A DNA stretch of 64,000 bases from Mucilaginibacter sp. L294 (GTDB taxonomy: Bacteria > Bacteroidota > Bacteroidia > Sphingobacteriales > Sphingobacteriaceae): the NCBI RefSeq assembly GCF_001636615.1, contig NZ_LGEK01000011.1, positions 1-64,000 on the forward strand, given 5' to 3'. Each line of letters starts with the position of its first letter. Position 1 is the stretch's first letter. Below, piece after piece: positions 41,982 through 50,553 of the stretch. A model generated the notes under the pieces. The model worked only from the letters and a program-made list of their open reading frames with translations. It had not been told where the DNA came from and searched no databases. Both the position numbers and the translations under genes were made by a program.

Positions 41982-42953
41982 TTAAATGGTTACCACCAGG
42001 CGCTGTCCGCCGGGTACATCAAGGTTCCATAGGTCGGTTATATCTTCCAGTTTAACCCGGGTGGTTTCTATTTTTAGTTTGCCTTGTACAGCCAGCAGGA
42101 ACATTTCGGGCAGTATCTCGCTAATAAGCTGGCCAACCTGCTGCTTTGACCATGCACCCAGGCCCGAGCCGTTTAGTTTCAGGTCGACACTCCTTAAGTT
42201 CGCAGCCGATAGCTGGATCAAATCGCCACCCATGCTGCCTATGGAAACGTATCTTATTTTATTGGTGAATGAGCCATCACCTTTTATGCAGGCCAGGATC
42301 ATTTCGGCCGTATGGCCCCACAGGTAATCGATTATAATATCAATAGGGGTAGCCTCATGTATTGCGGTAAGCTGCGCTTTAAAGTTTTCGTCATCCTGCA
42401 ATACCGAAACGGTTTCGTCGGCACCAAGCGATAACAGATCGTTCAGCGATTGTTGGTTCCTACCGGTTACAATTATCTTTTTTGCACCGTAGTGTTTGGC
42501 TATCTGTACGGCAATGCGGCCGGTAAAACCAGTTGCGCCGTTTATCAATACTACATCGCCGGCTTGTATATTCGCTTTAAATTTAAGCCCCATAGCAGCG
42601 CCCATTATACCGTTTGGCAGGGCTGCTGCTGTAGCATCGTCAAGCCCATCGGGCACCGGTACGGTATAGCTTTTACGGATGGTTGCCTTTTCGGCCAGCA
42701 TGCCGCTTACGCCAATGGCATAAACACGTGTGCCATTGGCAAGCAGGCAAACGCCATCGCCACCAATTACACGGCCGTTTTGTTTTGGCGCTTCGCTTGA
42801 ATAGTGGCTGCCGGCCGCCACACCTTTATCAAAATGTTTAATAGCTACCGCCTTTACGGTAACCAAAACTTCATCATCGTTCTGTGAGGCTGGCTCGGGG
42901 AAATCGGTATATTGGGGTAATCCCCCTTTTTGATACATTACTGCTGCTTTCAT
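41982..42953 (-). CDS. MDR-family quinone-oxidoreductase-like protein
   Basis: A 323-residue medium-chain reductase. The N-terminal domain has AVAIKHFDKGVAAGSHY and RVIGGDGVCLL; the Rossmann motif is INGATGFTGRIAVQIAKHYGA (pieces about 136-156), the short-gap form that binds NADPH in quinone reductases. Zinc ligands are absent. It should reduce a quinone or enone-type substrate. A -7 box and a 16-bp palindrome lie before it, next to the gene of a Crp/Fnr regulator, so it is the probable target of that regulator. Confidence 0.88.
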   Translation of the reverse strand: MKAAVMYQKGGLPQYTDFPEPASQNDDEVLVTVKAVAIKHFDKGVAAGSHYSSEAPKQNGRVIGGDGVCLLANGTRVYAIGVSGMLAEKATIRKSYTVPVPDGLDDATAAALPNGIMGAAMGLKFKANIQAGDVVLINGATGFTGRIAVQIAKHYGAKKIIVTGRNQQSLNDLLSLGADETVSVLQDDENFKAQLTAIHEATPIDIIIDYLWGHTAEMILACIKGDGSFTNKIRYVSIGSMGGDLIQLSAANLRSVDLKLNGSGLGAWSKQQVGQLISEILPEMFLLAVQGKLKIETTRVKLEDITDLWNLDVPGGQRLVVTI

Positions 42954-42976
42954 TTTCTTTGTCCTGTTTGTTACGA

Positions 42977-42984
42977 CAAAAGTA
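42977..42984 (-). promoter_or_regulatory. Putative -7 box (TACTTTTG) of the oxidoreductase gene
   Basis: Exact TAnnTTTG on the minus strand, 23 bases before the ATG. With the start of transcription about 4-6 bases past the box, the palindrome upstream would be centred near -41. Confidence 0.55.
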
Positions 42985-43006
42985 GGGCAGGGCCGGTGCC
43001 CGGCAC

Positions 43007-43022
43007 GATAACATATGTTATC
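43007..43022. promoter_or_regulatory. Perfect 16-bp palindrome, candidate Crp/Fnr-type operator
   Basis: GATAACATATGTTATC is its own reverse complement. On the minus strand the left half extends to TTGATAAC, like the Fnr half-site TTGAT. It lies in the 73-base gap between the Crp/Fnr regulator gene and the oxidoreductase gene, at a spacing from the -7 box that suits a class II activator site. Confidence 0.6.
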
Positions 43023-43026
43023 AAGT

Positions 43027-43611
43027 TTAGAAATGCGCGTTGCCTTTAGCTATTTTACTTTTTATGCGACTAAGGTGTACCGTGCTTACGCCCAGGTACG
43101 AGGCAATGTAATGTTGCGGAACCCGCTGGATGATATGCGGGCGATTGGTTAACAGGCTTAGGTAGCGTTGCTCGGGCGTATCGCGGATGAAGGAGAAAAA
43201 CTCGTTCATGTAATGCATCTGTCGTTGCGCAAACATCTGCAGCATAAGTTGAACAAACTCCGGCTCGCGGGTTAATTCTTCCACTAATTGCAGTGCGTAC
43301 TGTTTAGGGAGTAAATAAATAACCGATGGCTCAGTGGTTTCAATAGTGATAAGGCTGGGAACGTTGTTTGTAAAACTATCGAAGGAGGTAAGCCCCTCGT
43401 TCTCGAAGAAGAACTGCACGGTTTTATCGTCGCCGTTGTTATTGAAGAATGCCCTTACGCATCCTTTTTCAATGAAGATATAATTCTGTGAAACCTTGCC
43501 TTCTTTCAACAGAATTGTTTTTGCCGGGATATCCAGTCGTTTTTGAAATGGCAGGTACTTATCCCAGAATGGATTTAATTGAGGGAACTTGTTTCTGAAA
43601 TGGAAGATCAT
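43027..43611 (-). CDS. Crp/Fnr family transcriptional regulator
   Basis: A 194-residue regulator. The cyclic-nucleotide-binding-like beta-roll (about 25-115) has LKEGKVSQNYIFIEKGCVRAFF and FENEGLTSFDSF; the dimer helix is at about 118-140; the C-terminal winged helix (about 145-190) has RVPQHYIASYLGVSTVHLSRIKSKI, where VSTVHLSRI is the recognition helix. No iron-sulfur cysteine cluster is seen at the N-terminus, so it is not a classic Fnr. What it senses is unknown. Its start overlaps the WG-repeat-like gene by 4 bases, and the oxidoreductase gene follows. Confidence 0.9.
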   Translation of the reverse strand: MIFHFRNKFPQLNPFWDKYLPFQKRLDIPAKTILLKEGKVSQNYIFIEKGCVRAFFNNNGDDKTVQFFFENEGLTSFDSFTNNVPSLITIETTEPSVIYLLPKQYALQLVEELTREPEFVQLMLQMFAQRQMHYMNEFFSFIRDTPEQRYLSLLTNRPHIIQRVPQHYIASYLGVSTVHLSRIKSKIAKGNAHF

Positions 43612-44462
43612 AGCGTTCTATTGCCGGGAGAGTACATAAACTCTTTATTTACCTTGTTTAGAATAACAACATCTCCTTTCATATTTACAGCCACACGACC
43701 GGTAGGTGATATCCAGTCATAATTTTGGGGAAGTACCGTAATGCCCTTATTATTTAGGATGTTATATTTCCCTTGAGTTTTGTAAATAAACACGTTGTCT
43801 GCAAATGAAAGCGGTTTAAATTTACTCTTGAAAAGAAGCTTATCCTTTTTAAAATAATACCAAATCTGGTTCTTTCTGAGCCCATAAAATCCATTATACT
43901 TCCAAAAATTCTTTGTCGTTGCAAAATCATCATAAATTAAAGGAATATCTTTTCGGGCTGTATCACGCAGATAAAATTGCCTGCCTTTTTTAATCACAGG
44001 GGGTATCGGTTCCACAGGATCGCCATCCATATAATCTCTGTCAGATAAAATCCCTTCAACTAAGTTGAAAAAATTAAGCCCATAACCACCATGAAAACTT
44101 ATACTTGGACGGTCGACAGAAAATTCAAACCCTCGAAAGGTCGGTTTAACAACTATCTCACTATCTCTTTTAATGATGCCGTATTTTCCATTTATCCTAA
44201 CCAAACCAAAGCCATTATAAAATGGATAAGCTTCTTCAAAACTCTGGTTCAATACTTTTTTACCTGTATAAGAATTAATATAGTAATATTTTGAGGCCCG
44301 ATAAGTTGGAACAATTGTGTCGTTTACTATTAAGTCTTGAGCCGCATAAGCCAGGTACTTAAAATTAAAAGGATATGCCCTGGCGGGGAATTCAATTTGG
44401 GCAAAGCCATAGCTTTTAATAACAATCATAAGGAGAAGGGTTATAAAAGCTCTGTTGCGCAT
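43608..44462 (-). CDS. Exported WG-repeat-like protein
   Basis: A 284-residue protein with a signal peptide ending YGFAQ. It holds degenerate repeats of the WG type, such as NGFGLVRINGKYGIIKRDSE (about 88-107), TQGKYNILNNKGITVLPQNYDW (pieces about 230-251) and GRVAVNMKGDVVIL. Such repeats form beta-sheets for protein binding. It overlaps the Crp/Fnr gene (ATGA), so expression is coupled. No function is known. Confidence 0.75.
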   Translation of the reverse strand: MRNRAFITLLLMIVIKSYGFAQIEFPARAYPFNFKYLAYAAQDLIVNDTIVPTYRASKYYYINSYTGKKVLNQSFEEAYPFYNGFGLVRINGKYGIIKRDSEIVVKPTFRGFEFSVDRPSISFHGGYGLNFFNLVEGILSDRDYMDGDPVEPIPPVIKKGRQFYLRDTARKDIPLIYDDFATTKNFWKYNGFYGLRKNQIWYYFKKDKLLFKSKFKPLSFADNVFIYKTQGKYNILNNKGITVLPQNYDWISPTGRVAVNMKGDVVILNKVNKEFMYSPGNRTL

Positions 44463-44472
44463 GTAGTTAATA

Positions 44473-46059
44473 TTATTGCCTAAGCCTGCTCAAAATATCA
44501 TCGGCTGATAGTTTTTCCTGCTCGCCGCTTTCCATATTCTTAAAAGTAAGCAGTCCGCTCTGCATTTCGTCGCTGCCAATTAAAACGGTGTAGGGGATCT
44601 GCTTGTTATTGGCATACTCCATCTGTTTTTTAATTTTAGCGCCTGCGGGATAAAGCTCGGCATTGATGTTTTGGCTGCGCAGGTTTTGCAACAGGGGCAG
44701 GCCATATTTTTCGCCCTGTTCATCAAAGCAGCAAATAAGCACCTGCGTGCTTTGCTCAGCCGATTGAGGGAACAGGTTTAGTTCTTCCAATACATCATAG
44801 ATCCGGTCGGCACCGAAAGAGATACCCGCACCGGTAAGGCCTTTTAAACCAAACATTCCGGTCAGGTCGTCATAACGGCCGCCGCCGCCAATGCTGCCCA
44901 TAGCAACCTCGTTGGTTTTCACCTCGAAGATAGCACCGGTATAATAATTTAAGCCGCGGGCAAGGGTAATATCCAGCTCCAGTTTAGCGGTTAATGGTTT
45001 GCAGGCGGCCACGTAGCTAAATACGGTTTCTATCTCCTCACAACCTTTTAGGCCGATCTCTGAATTTTGCAAAGCAGCACGCAGACTGGCCAGTTTTTCA
45101 TCATTGGTGCCTTCCAGCAGAATGATGGGTTTAATATGATCGATATCTGCCTGCGTAAAGCCACGCTCCAGCAGTTCTTTTACAACGCCGTCAAAACCAA
45201 TCTTGTCCAGCTTGTCGATGGCTACGGTCATGTCAATAATGCTATCGTTTTTGTCTATCACTTGTGCAATGCCCGATAGTATTTTTCTATTGTTTATTTT
45301 AATGCTAAAATCTTTTAAACCAAGCAGGCTTAAGGCTTCGTCATAGATCATAATAAACTCCGCCTCGTTCAATAAAGAAGCAGAGCCAACTACGTCAGCA
45401 TCACACTGGTAAAACTCGCGGTAGCGGCCTTTTTGTGGCCTGTCTGCCCGCCATACCGGCTGCACCTGGAAACGTTTAAAAGGGAAGGTGATCTCATTTT
45501 GGTGCTGTACAACGTAACGCGCGAAGGGCACGGTTAGGTCATAGCGCAGGGCTTTTTCTGAGATTTCAGGAGTTAATTCTTTTGATTCAAAGCCTAACTC
45601 TTCTGTACTAACTACAAAATCCTTATCTAAATCAAGATTTAATTGCGAAATAAGCTGTTCAAGTGCAATCTCCTTATTGTTCCATTTTTCTTTGATATGC
45701 AGTAATTCTTTGACAAGATTATTATAATACTCAAAATCAGCATCATTTTCTGGCAAATTGGATAGTCTGATATTCCGGCTAATTAACCCGTTTATAATAC
45801 TTTCAACAGGGCTTATTTTACGTTTAATTTTAGAAATATAATCTCCACTATCCAATATTTTAAATATCAGCTTGTCGCCCTCATCACCATATTTACCGGT
45901 AAGGGTGCTTAGGTTTTCCATCGATGGGGTTTCTATCTGCTGGTAACCGTATTTCCTGAATACGCTTTTAATGGTATCAAAAATAAAGTTACGCTTTGCC
46001 ATTTCGGCGGGAGAGAAATCGCGGGTGCCCTTTGGTACAGATGGTTTGATGGATGCCAT
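44473..46059 (-). CDS. hisS: Histidyl-tRNA synthetase with an internal insertion
   Basis: I start at MASIKPSVPKGTRDF, giving 528 residues. Class II synthetase motifs are present: motif 1 around YQQIETPSMEN (39-49), motif 2 around FQVQPVWRADRPQKGRYREFYQCD (pieces 197-220), the His-specific loops LARGLNYYTGAIFEV and SIGGGGRYDDL, motif 3 GISFGADRI, and the C-terminal anticodon domain (about 435-528). The usual length is near 455-460. The excess lies between SGDYISK (71-77) and LTPEISEKALRYD (162-174), where about 70 additional, Lys/Glu/Asn-rich helical residues occur, encoded by DNA of about 29 % G+C against about 53 % nearby. The frame is intact, so the enzyme is probably working. A promoter box lies 4 bases before the ATG. 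Confidence 0.95.
   Translation of the reverse strand: MASIKPSVPKGTRDFSPAEMAKRNFIFDTIKSVFRKYGYQQIETPSMENLSTLTGKYGDEGDKLIFKILDSGDYISKIKRKISPVESIINGLISRNIRLSNLPENDADFEYYNNLVKELLHIKEKWNNKEIALEQLISQLNLDLDKDFVVSTEELGFESKELTPEISEKALRYDLTVPFARYVVQHQNEITFPFKRFQVQPVWRADRPQKGRYREFYQCDADVVGSASLLNEAEFIMIYDEALSLLGLKDFSIKINNRKILSGIAQVIDKNDSIIDMTVAIDKLDKIGFDGVVKELLERGFTQADIDHIKPIILLEGTNDEKLASLRAALQNSEIGLKGCEEIETVFSYVAACKPLTAKLELDITLARGLNYYTGAIFEVKTNEVAMGSIGGGGRYDDLTGMFGLKGLTGAGISFGADRIYDVLEELNLFPQSAEQSTQVLICCFDEQGEKYGLPLLQNLRSQNINAELYPAGAKIKKQMEYANNKQIPYTVLIGSDEMQSGLLTFKNMESGEQEKLSADDILSRLRQ
45582..45828 (-). other. AT-rich in-frame insertion inside hisS
   Basis: Codons about 78-160 of hisS. By hand count the stretch 45601-45840 has about 69 G or C in 240 bases; the line 45481-45540 has 32 in 60. 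The residues (for example NLVKELLHIKEKWNNKE) read as charged helices and show no endonuclease or intein motif that I recognise. It lies between two conserved parts of the catalytic domain. Confidence 0.7.
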
Positions 46060-46063
46060 GCGG

Positions 46064-46071
46064 CAAAGGTA
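46064..46071 (-). promoter_or_regulatory. Putative -7 box (TACCTTTG) of hisS; near-leaderless
   Basis: Exact TAnnTTTG, 4 bases before the ATG chosen for hisS. It also argues against a longer N-terminus, which would place the promoter inside the gene. Confidence 0.6.
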
Positions 46072-46126
46072 CAAAAAAGCATAGAAGCTTAAAGGGATGG
46101 TTTGTGATTGACTCACCCGGTTTCAC

Positions 46127-46242
46127 GCTACCGCAAGCGCCCCGCTTGTGGCCACATACATGGTAGACGCGTTGCATCCTATTGTGTAAAACTTAGCTTG
46201 ATCAAACCGTCCTAAATCCACAAGCGGGACGCTTGCGGTAGC
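46127..46242. repeat. Inverted repeat, family D (ctaccgcaagcg)
   Basis: A left arm gctaccgcaagcgccccgct (46127 onward, 25 bases with tgtgg) pairs with a right arm ending gacgcttgcggtagc at 46242 with one mismatch. A partial third copy, gggacgcttgcggtagcg, is at 48226-48243. It fills most of the gene-free gap from 46072 to 46439, which otherwise shows only A/T-rich upstream DNA of the next gene. Confidence 0.85.
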
Positions 46243-46439
46243 AGATCCCCAGTCATCTCACGGATTATAATTAAAAGACGTTTTTACCCCGACTAATAAG
46301 ATGGTTTTAGGGTATTCCTATTAGTTGTGTTTGGTATATTTACATACTGACTATCAAGATTTTATAGCCTCGTTGAAAATACAGACTGTAAGTTTTTGAA
46401 AGCCCGAAACAAAGTAACCTTAACCAAACCACAATTAAA

Positions 46440-48209
46440 ATGAAAAAACAAGTATTGATAACCGCATTGCTTAGCCTGTTGGTTATTGTATTATGGCGCT
46501 GCAGCGCGCCCAAAACAGAAGTCACCACATCAGCTGTAACCAAAAACCTGCTGCCCGATGATGTAAACCCCGTTTGCACCATTTCCGATTCGGAATTTGC
46601 CGGTTGGTTTGCCGATGGTAAAGTATCTCTTAACGGATTGGTTACGCCTGCAAATAGTGTTGCCTTTTCTGTAAAAAATGGCAACTGCGATTTTTATGAT
46701 TGGTCTGAACATATGCTGCTTTGGCTTACCTCGCCAGTAAAAGAAGGTGGGTCGGTATTGGAGTCGTCATTATTTTATGATGTTTCGGCCAAGATCAATG
46801 ATGAGCGTAAGCTGGTGCCGCACGATGCAAAAAGGGTTTTAAACATGACTAACAACATCAATAAAACCGGCCCGAACGGTTTGCCTGTAATGGAAGACAG
46901 CACCGGCAGATTGCTGGAAATAGAAAACGCCGGGCCTGAAGAAAATACCCCAGCCTTAGTAAAAAGCGATAAAAACGGCTCGCAGGAAGTGGCCAGTGTT
47001 CAACAGGATGCCAAAGGAATACTTCATTTTAAAGACAGTAAGAATAACGAGATAGCGAATCCAAAGGCGCTTATCCGCCATTCGGTTAAAGAGAATTTTG
47101 TGGAACGCTTTAAAGTGGGTAACCATTTTGTATTCCTTGATGCTAAAGGCAAGCTTACACAATCAGAAGTGGGCCAGGCTACCGGCCACGTGCTGATGTC
47201 AAAACAAGGCTCGCTGGTTTACTATCTGTCATCAGTAAATGACGTTTATGCCTATTATATGACCGGCGCTAAAAATGGCGAGTTGAACAAGAGCCACTTC
47301 CCAACAACCGCCGCGGCGCGGGATAGCATTACAGCTTACGCACGTAAAACCGGCCACACGCTGCCCGATTCTAATGCGCTGGCGCTGGAGATTAAAACAT
47401 CGTGGGTGGAAGCGAGTACTTTGCCTGATGCCGCTCAATACTTCCAGGTGAAAGCTACCATCCCGGTTTATGATACTACCAGCAATACCAAATGGACGCC
47501 AAAGGGTGAAAAAACGGTTGCCATGGCGATGGTGGGTATGCACATTGTAGGCAGCGTAGCTGGTCACCCGGAGATGATCTGGGCCACTTACGAGCATAAT
47601 GGCATCACACCAAATGCCGCTTATGACTATATTACTAAAAATGGTAAAACAGCTACACAACCTGCCGATACCGGCACCGGGTGGGTCTTTTCAACCAATG
47701 CAGCTGATACAGCTGCAAACGTTCCACACATGGGCAACCGCGATGCGCAACGCCAAACTGTACCTTATATCACTGCTGAAACAGGAAAAACGATCAGCGC
47801 AAGTAACACGCAGCGCGTTTTTGCCTGGGGGGCTTTCGGGATAGCTAACCCAAGGTCTAAATCTGCAGCGGTGTCTAATACCGAGCTGATCTCGATCAAC
47901 AAAACAATTGCGACATTACTTTCACCGGGTGATGTGCGGGCAAATTACCTGCTGATAGGCGCTACCTGGACAGAAAAAGGCGCAGCACCCAATGGCAAAA
48001 GCTATAGCGCCGAAAATACTAAACCGGGATCTGCAGTGGGTACCAATGTTTTGGCCAACAGCACCATGGAGACCTATTTCCAAACACCCATCAAATCGTG
48101 CTTTACCTGCCACAGCAATAGCGTAGTGAATGGGGTATTGCCTGCCGATCTGAGCCATTACTTTAAGTCGCTGCAACCGTTGGTGGCTGCAAAAGCAATA
48201 GGTAAATGA
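46440..48209 (+). CDS. Exported CxxCH protein (putative mono-heme cytochrome-like)
   Basis: A 589-residue protein with an N-terminal membrane/signal helix (about 5-19) followed by a Cys at 21 that is not in a good lipobox, since Arg precedes it. No overall family is recognised. One c-type heme motif, C554-x-x-C557-H558, lies near the C-terminus in KSCFTCHSNS, and a GMHIVGSVAGHPEMIWATYEHNG segment (pieces about 365-387) is strand-rich and carries His and Met. It is probably periplasmic or surface-exposed, and it may carry one heme. It has a shared bidirectional terminator with the OmpA gene. Confidence 0.78.
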   Translation: MKKQVLITALLSLLVIVLWRCSAPKTEVTTSAVTKNLLPDDVNPVCTISDSEFAGWFADGKVSLNGLVTPANSVAFSVKNGNCDFYDWSEHMLLWLTSPVKEGGSVLESSLFYDVSAKINDERKLVPHDAKRVLNMTNNINKTGPNGLPVMEDSTGRLLEIENAGPEENTPALVKSDKNGSQEVASVQQDAKGILHFKDSKNNEIANPKALIRHSVKENFVERFKVGNHFVFLDAKGKLTQSEVGQATGHVLMSKQGSLVYYLSSVNDVYAYYMTGAKNGELNKSHFPTTAAARDSITAYARKTGHTLPDSNALALEIKTSWVEASTLPDAAQYFQVKATIPVYDTTSNTKWTPKGEKTVAMAMVGMHIVGSVAGHPEMIWATYEHNGITPNAAYDYITKNGKTATQPADTGTGWVFSTNAADTAANVPHMGNRDAQRQTVPYITAETGKTISASNTQRVFAWGAFGIANPRSKSAAVSNTELISINKTIATLLSPGDVRANYLLIGATWTEKGAAPNGKSYSAENTKPGSAVGTNVLANSTMETYFQTPIKSCFTCHSNSVVNGVLPADLSHYFKSLQPLVAAKAIGK

Positions 48210-48224
48210 TCGTTAAGAAGAAGA

Positions 48225-48243
48225 CGGGACGCTTGCGGTAGCG
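48225..48243 (-). repeat. Family D repeat, partial copy
   Basis: cgggacgcttgcggtagcg, the same as the right arm of the inverted repeat at 46127-46242. Confidence 0.7.
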
Positions 48244-48271
48244 TTTGAAGACTAAAATTAGCCCAAACAGA

Positions 48272-48301
48272 AAAGCCCTTGCTATGCACAGCAAGGGCTT
48301 T
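48272..48301. terminator. Bidirectional terminator between convergent genes
   Basis: Perfect 12-bp stem aaagcccttgct / agcaagggcttt with a 6-base loop, and A- and T-rich flanks on both sides. It can serve the CxxCH gene on the plus strand and the OmpA gene on the minus strand. Confidence 0.88.
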
Positions 48302-48325
48302 CTTAATTAACTATTGATCTTAGTA

Positions 48326-49006
48326 TTAATTAGTGGCTTGTTTAGCTTGGTTTTTCATGGCATCATTAGCCACGATCACGATCTCAACCCTACGGTTTTG
48401 GGTACGGCCTTCAAGGGTATTGTTGTCTGCAATTGGCTCGCTTTCGCCTTTACCGCTTGTGCTTAAACGAGAGTTAGCTACGTTATTTGCAGAGATGTAT
48501 GCTTTTACCGATTCGGCCCTTTTTACAGAAAGGTTTTGGTTATACTCATCTGTACCGGTGTTATCTGTATGGCCCACAATAAGGATGTTTGTTTGCGGGT
48601 TGTTTTGTAATGATGTAGCCAGGTTAGCCAGGTTTGTACGTGCAGCAGGTTTTAAATCTGATGAGTTGGTATCGAATAGGATCCCTGAATCAAATTTCAC
48701 CAAAATACCTTCGCCTTCGCGGGTTACGGTTGCGCCCGGTACGGTTTGTTTAATTTCGGCAGCTTGTCTGTCCATATTACGGCCAATGAATGCACCGGCT
48801 GTACCACCAACGGCACCACCAATAATTGCTCCTAATGCAGTGTTACCGGCTGCTTTACCAATAAAAGCACCAAGGGTACCACCGGCACCTGCGCCAATAG
48901 CGGCACCTTTTTGGGTTTTTGTTAATGAGTCGCAGCCTGAGCCTAATATGCCTAACGAGGCTAATGCAATGCTATACGTAGCAATTTTTATTCTTAGTGT
49001 TTTCAT
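48326..49006 (-). CDS. OmpA family lipoprotein with glycine zipper
   Basis: A 226-residue protein. The lipobox ILGSGC gives lipidated C25. A glycine-zipper segment (about 34-76, GAAIGAGAGGTLGAFIGKAAG and later GAIIGGAVGGTAGAFIG) is membrane-embedding. The C-terminal OmpA domain (about 95-212) has FDTNSSDLKP, VGHTDNTGTDEYNQNLSVKRAESV (pieces) and GKGESEPIADN...NRRVEI, which bind peptidoglycan. It should tie the outer membrane to the wall. It is monocistronic with the shared terminator. Confidence 0.92.
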   Translation of the reverse strand: MKTLRIKIATYSIALASLGILGSGCDSLTKTQKGAAIGAGAGGTLGAFIGKAAGNTALGAIIGGAVGGTAGAFIGRNMDRQAAEIKQTVPGATVTREGEGILVKFDSGILFDTNSSDLKPAARTNLANLATSLQNNPQTNILIVGHTDNTGTDEYNQNLSVKRAESVKAYISANNVANSRLSTSGKGESEPIADNNTLEGRTQNRRVEIVIVANDAMKNQAKQATN

Positions 49007-49208
49007 CTTTAAATTGGGTGTGTAGTTAATTTATTTGCAAAGCGAGTGCCAAAAATCAAAACTATATAATATTAAAATATTACGGATATTTTGAAAACCA
49101 ATCCATACTACAACAACATATTTTTAAGATTTGAGAAAATAACAACGGGTTAGCAATAATACCTTAAATAATAAGCTATGCAGTGCTGCCTTTTATTTAG
49201 TACAGCCT
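49007..49208. other. A/T-rich intergenic gap
   Basis: About 200 bases with no gene, repeat or clear terminator. It separates the OmpA gene from the two-component operon. Confidence 0.5.
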
Positions 49209-50549
49209 TTAGTTTACTGGTGAATTACCGGTGAGTTTTACAGGGAATGTTAAAGTAAATGTACTGCCAACGCCCTGCTCAGAAACCACATCGATGCCGA
49301 TTTGATGAAAGGCGGCTATTGATTTTACAATGGGCAAGCCTAAACCAAAGCTATCCTGCGAGAGTGATTGTTTCAGTTTTTTAAAGCGGTTAAATATATA
49401 AGGCAGCTCTTCTATCGCAATACCAATACCGGTATCGGTAATTTTAATGGTGTAATTATTTTTTACCCACTGCCCGGTAACGGTTATTTCGCCATCGGGG
49501 CGGTTGTATTTAATGGCGTTATTGATCAGGTTGAACAACAGGTTAAACAGCAGGAATTTATTTACGCCAAGCAGCTCCACATTATCTATCACTAAAATAG
49601 CCATGCTGATGTTCCTGTCCTGCAGGCGGATGGAGATCTCTTCGTAAACGTCCTGTAGCAGGTCGTTTACCGAAATAATATCCTCCTTCAAAAACTGGTC
49701 GTTCTCTATCTGCGATATCAGCAACAGGGTTTTGGTAATGGCTTTTAACCGGTTCAATATCTTTTGCATTTCCAGCAGGCGTACCTTAAGCTCGTCGGCA
49801 ATATCATCCTGCTCAAACATGTTCTCGATTTTCGATTGCAGGATAGAGATAGGGGTCATCAGCTCGTGCGAGGCGTTTGATATAAACTCCCGTTCTTTTT
49901 GAAAAGTAGTTTCAATGGTCTCTATCATCTGATGTATGCTGATATCCAGGTGCTGAAAATCGGATGTGCTGGTTTTAACCTCTTTATAAACCGTAACTTT
50001 TGGGAACTTATTACCAATAAGCTTGGTGCGGATAATAATGCTTAGCGGGCGCAGTATGTAGTTAGAGTAGATCTGATCTGCCAGGATGGTAAGCAGTATC
50101 ATCCCCAGCAATATCTGGAATGCGATATTTTGCAGCGGGCCGGTAGTTTCGCCAATGGTTTCGGTACTCTTGCCTATTTCCAGCAGGTAGTTTTTTTTAC
50201 CGGCTTTAAAGGTGTGGCTTAATATGCGGTAGTCAATAGTGTCGCGTTCAATACTGCGTTGCTCATCCTTAATGGTATCTAAATGATAGGTTGGTTCAAC
50301 CTCGTCAAGGCTGATGTATTCTTCTTTTAGGGGCAGGTAACTACCGTAACTTTCGCCGTTTTCTATATAGGTTTTGATGCCTTTGTCCCTTACGATCTGT
50401 AAAAGTTTTTCCTTTTGTTTTACCAGGCGGCTATCGGTATAGCTTTTGTTTATTTTTTCGATAATGTTGGGCAGCAGCAGGATAAAAAGGGTTACAATAA
50501 CCAGTTTTGAGATGGCATTAAACAGCGTAAGTTTGGTTTTGAGTTTCAA
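49209..50549 (-). CDS. Membrane sensor histidine kinase
   Basis: A 446-residue kinase. One membrane helix at about 12-30, a periplasmic sensor of about 110 residues (31-140) and a second helix at about 143-160. Then comes a linker in the place of a HAMP domain, the DHp helices with H228 in NASHELMTP, and the ATPase domain (about 330-440) with LLFNLINNAIKYN, DTGIGI and FGLGLPIVKS. It should phosphorylate the response regulator encoded 4 bases upstream in the same operon. The signal is unknown. Confidence 0.93.
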   Translation of the reverse strand: MKLKTKLTLFNAISKLVIVTLFILLLPNIIEKINKSYTDSRLVKQKEKLLQIVRDKGIKTYIENGESYGSYLPLKEEYISLDEVEPTYHLDTIKDEQRSIERDTIDYRILSHTFKAGKKNYLLEIGKSTETIGETTGPLQNIAFQILLGMILLTILADQIYSNYILRPLSIIIRTKLIGNKFPKVTVYKEVKTSTSDFQHLDISIHQMIETIETTFQKEREFISNASHELMTPISILQSKIENMFEQDDIADELKVRLLEMQKILNRLKAITKTLLLISQIENDQFLKEDIISVNDLLQDVYEEISIRLQDRNISMAILVIDNVELLGVNKFLLFNLLFNLINNAIKYNRPDGEITVTGQWVKNNYTIKITDTGIGIAIEELPYIFNRFKKLKQSLSQDSFGLGLPIVKSIAAFHQIGIDVVSEQGVGSTFTLTFPVKLTGNSPVN

Positions 50550-50553
50550 ATAC

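Noticed and set aside
48333..49025. Open frame of 230 codons opposite the OmpA gene
   Set aside because: It is a shadow of a well-supported OmpA lipoprotein gene.
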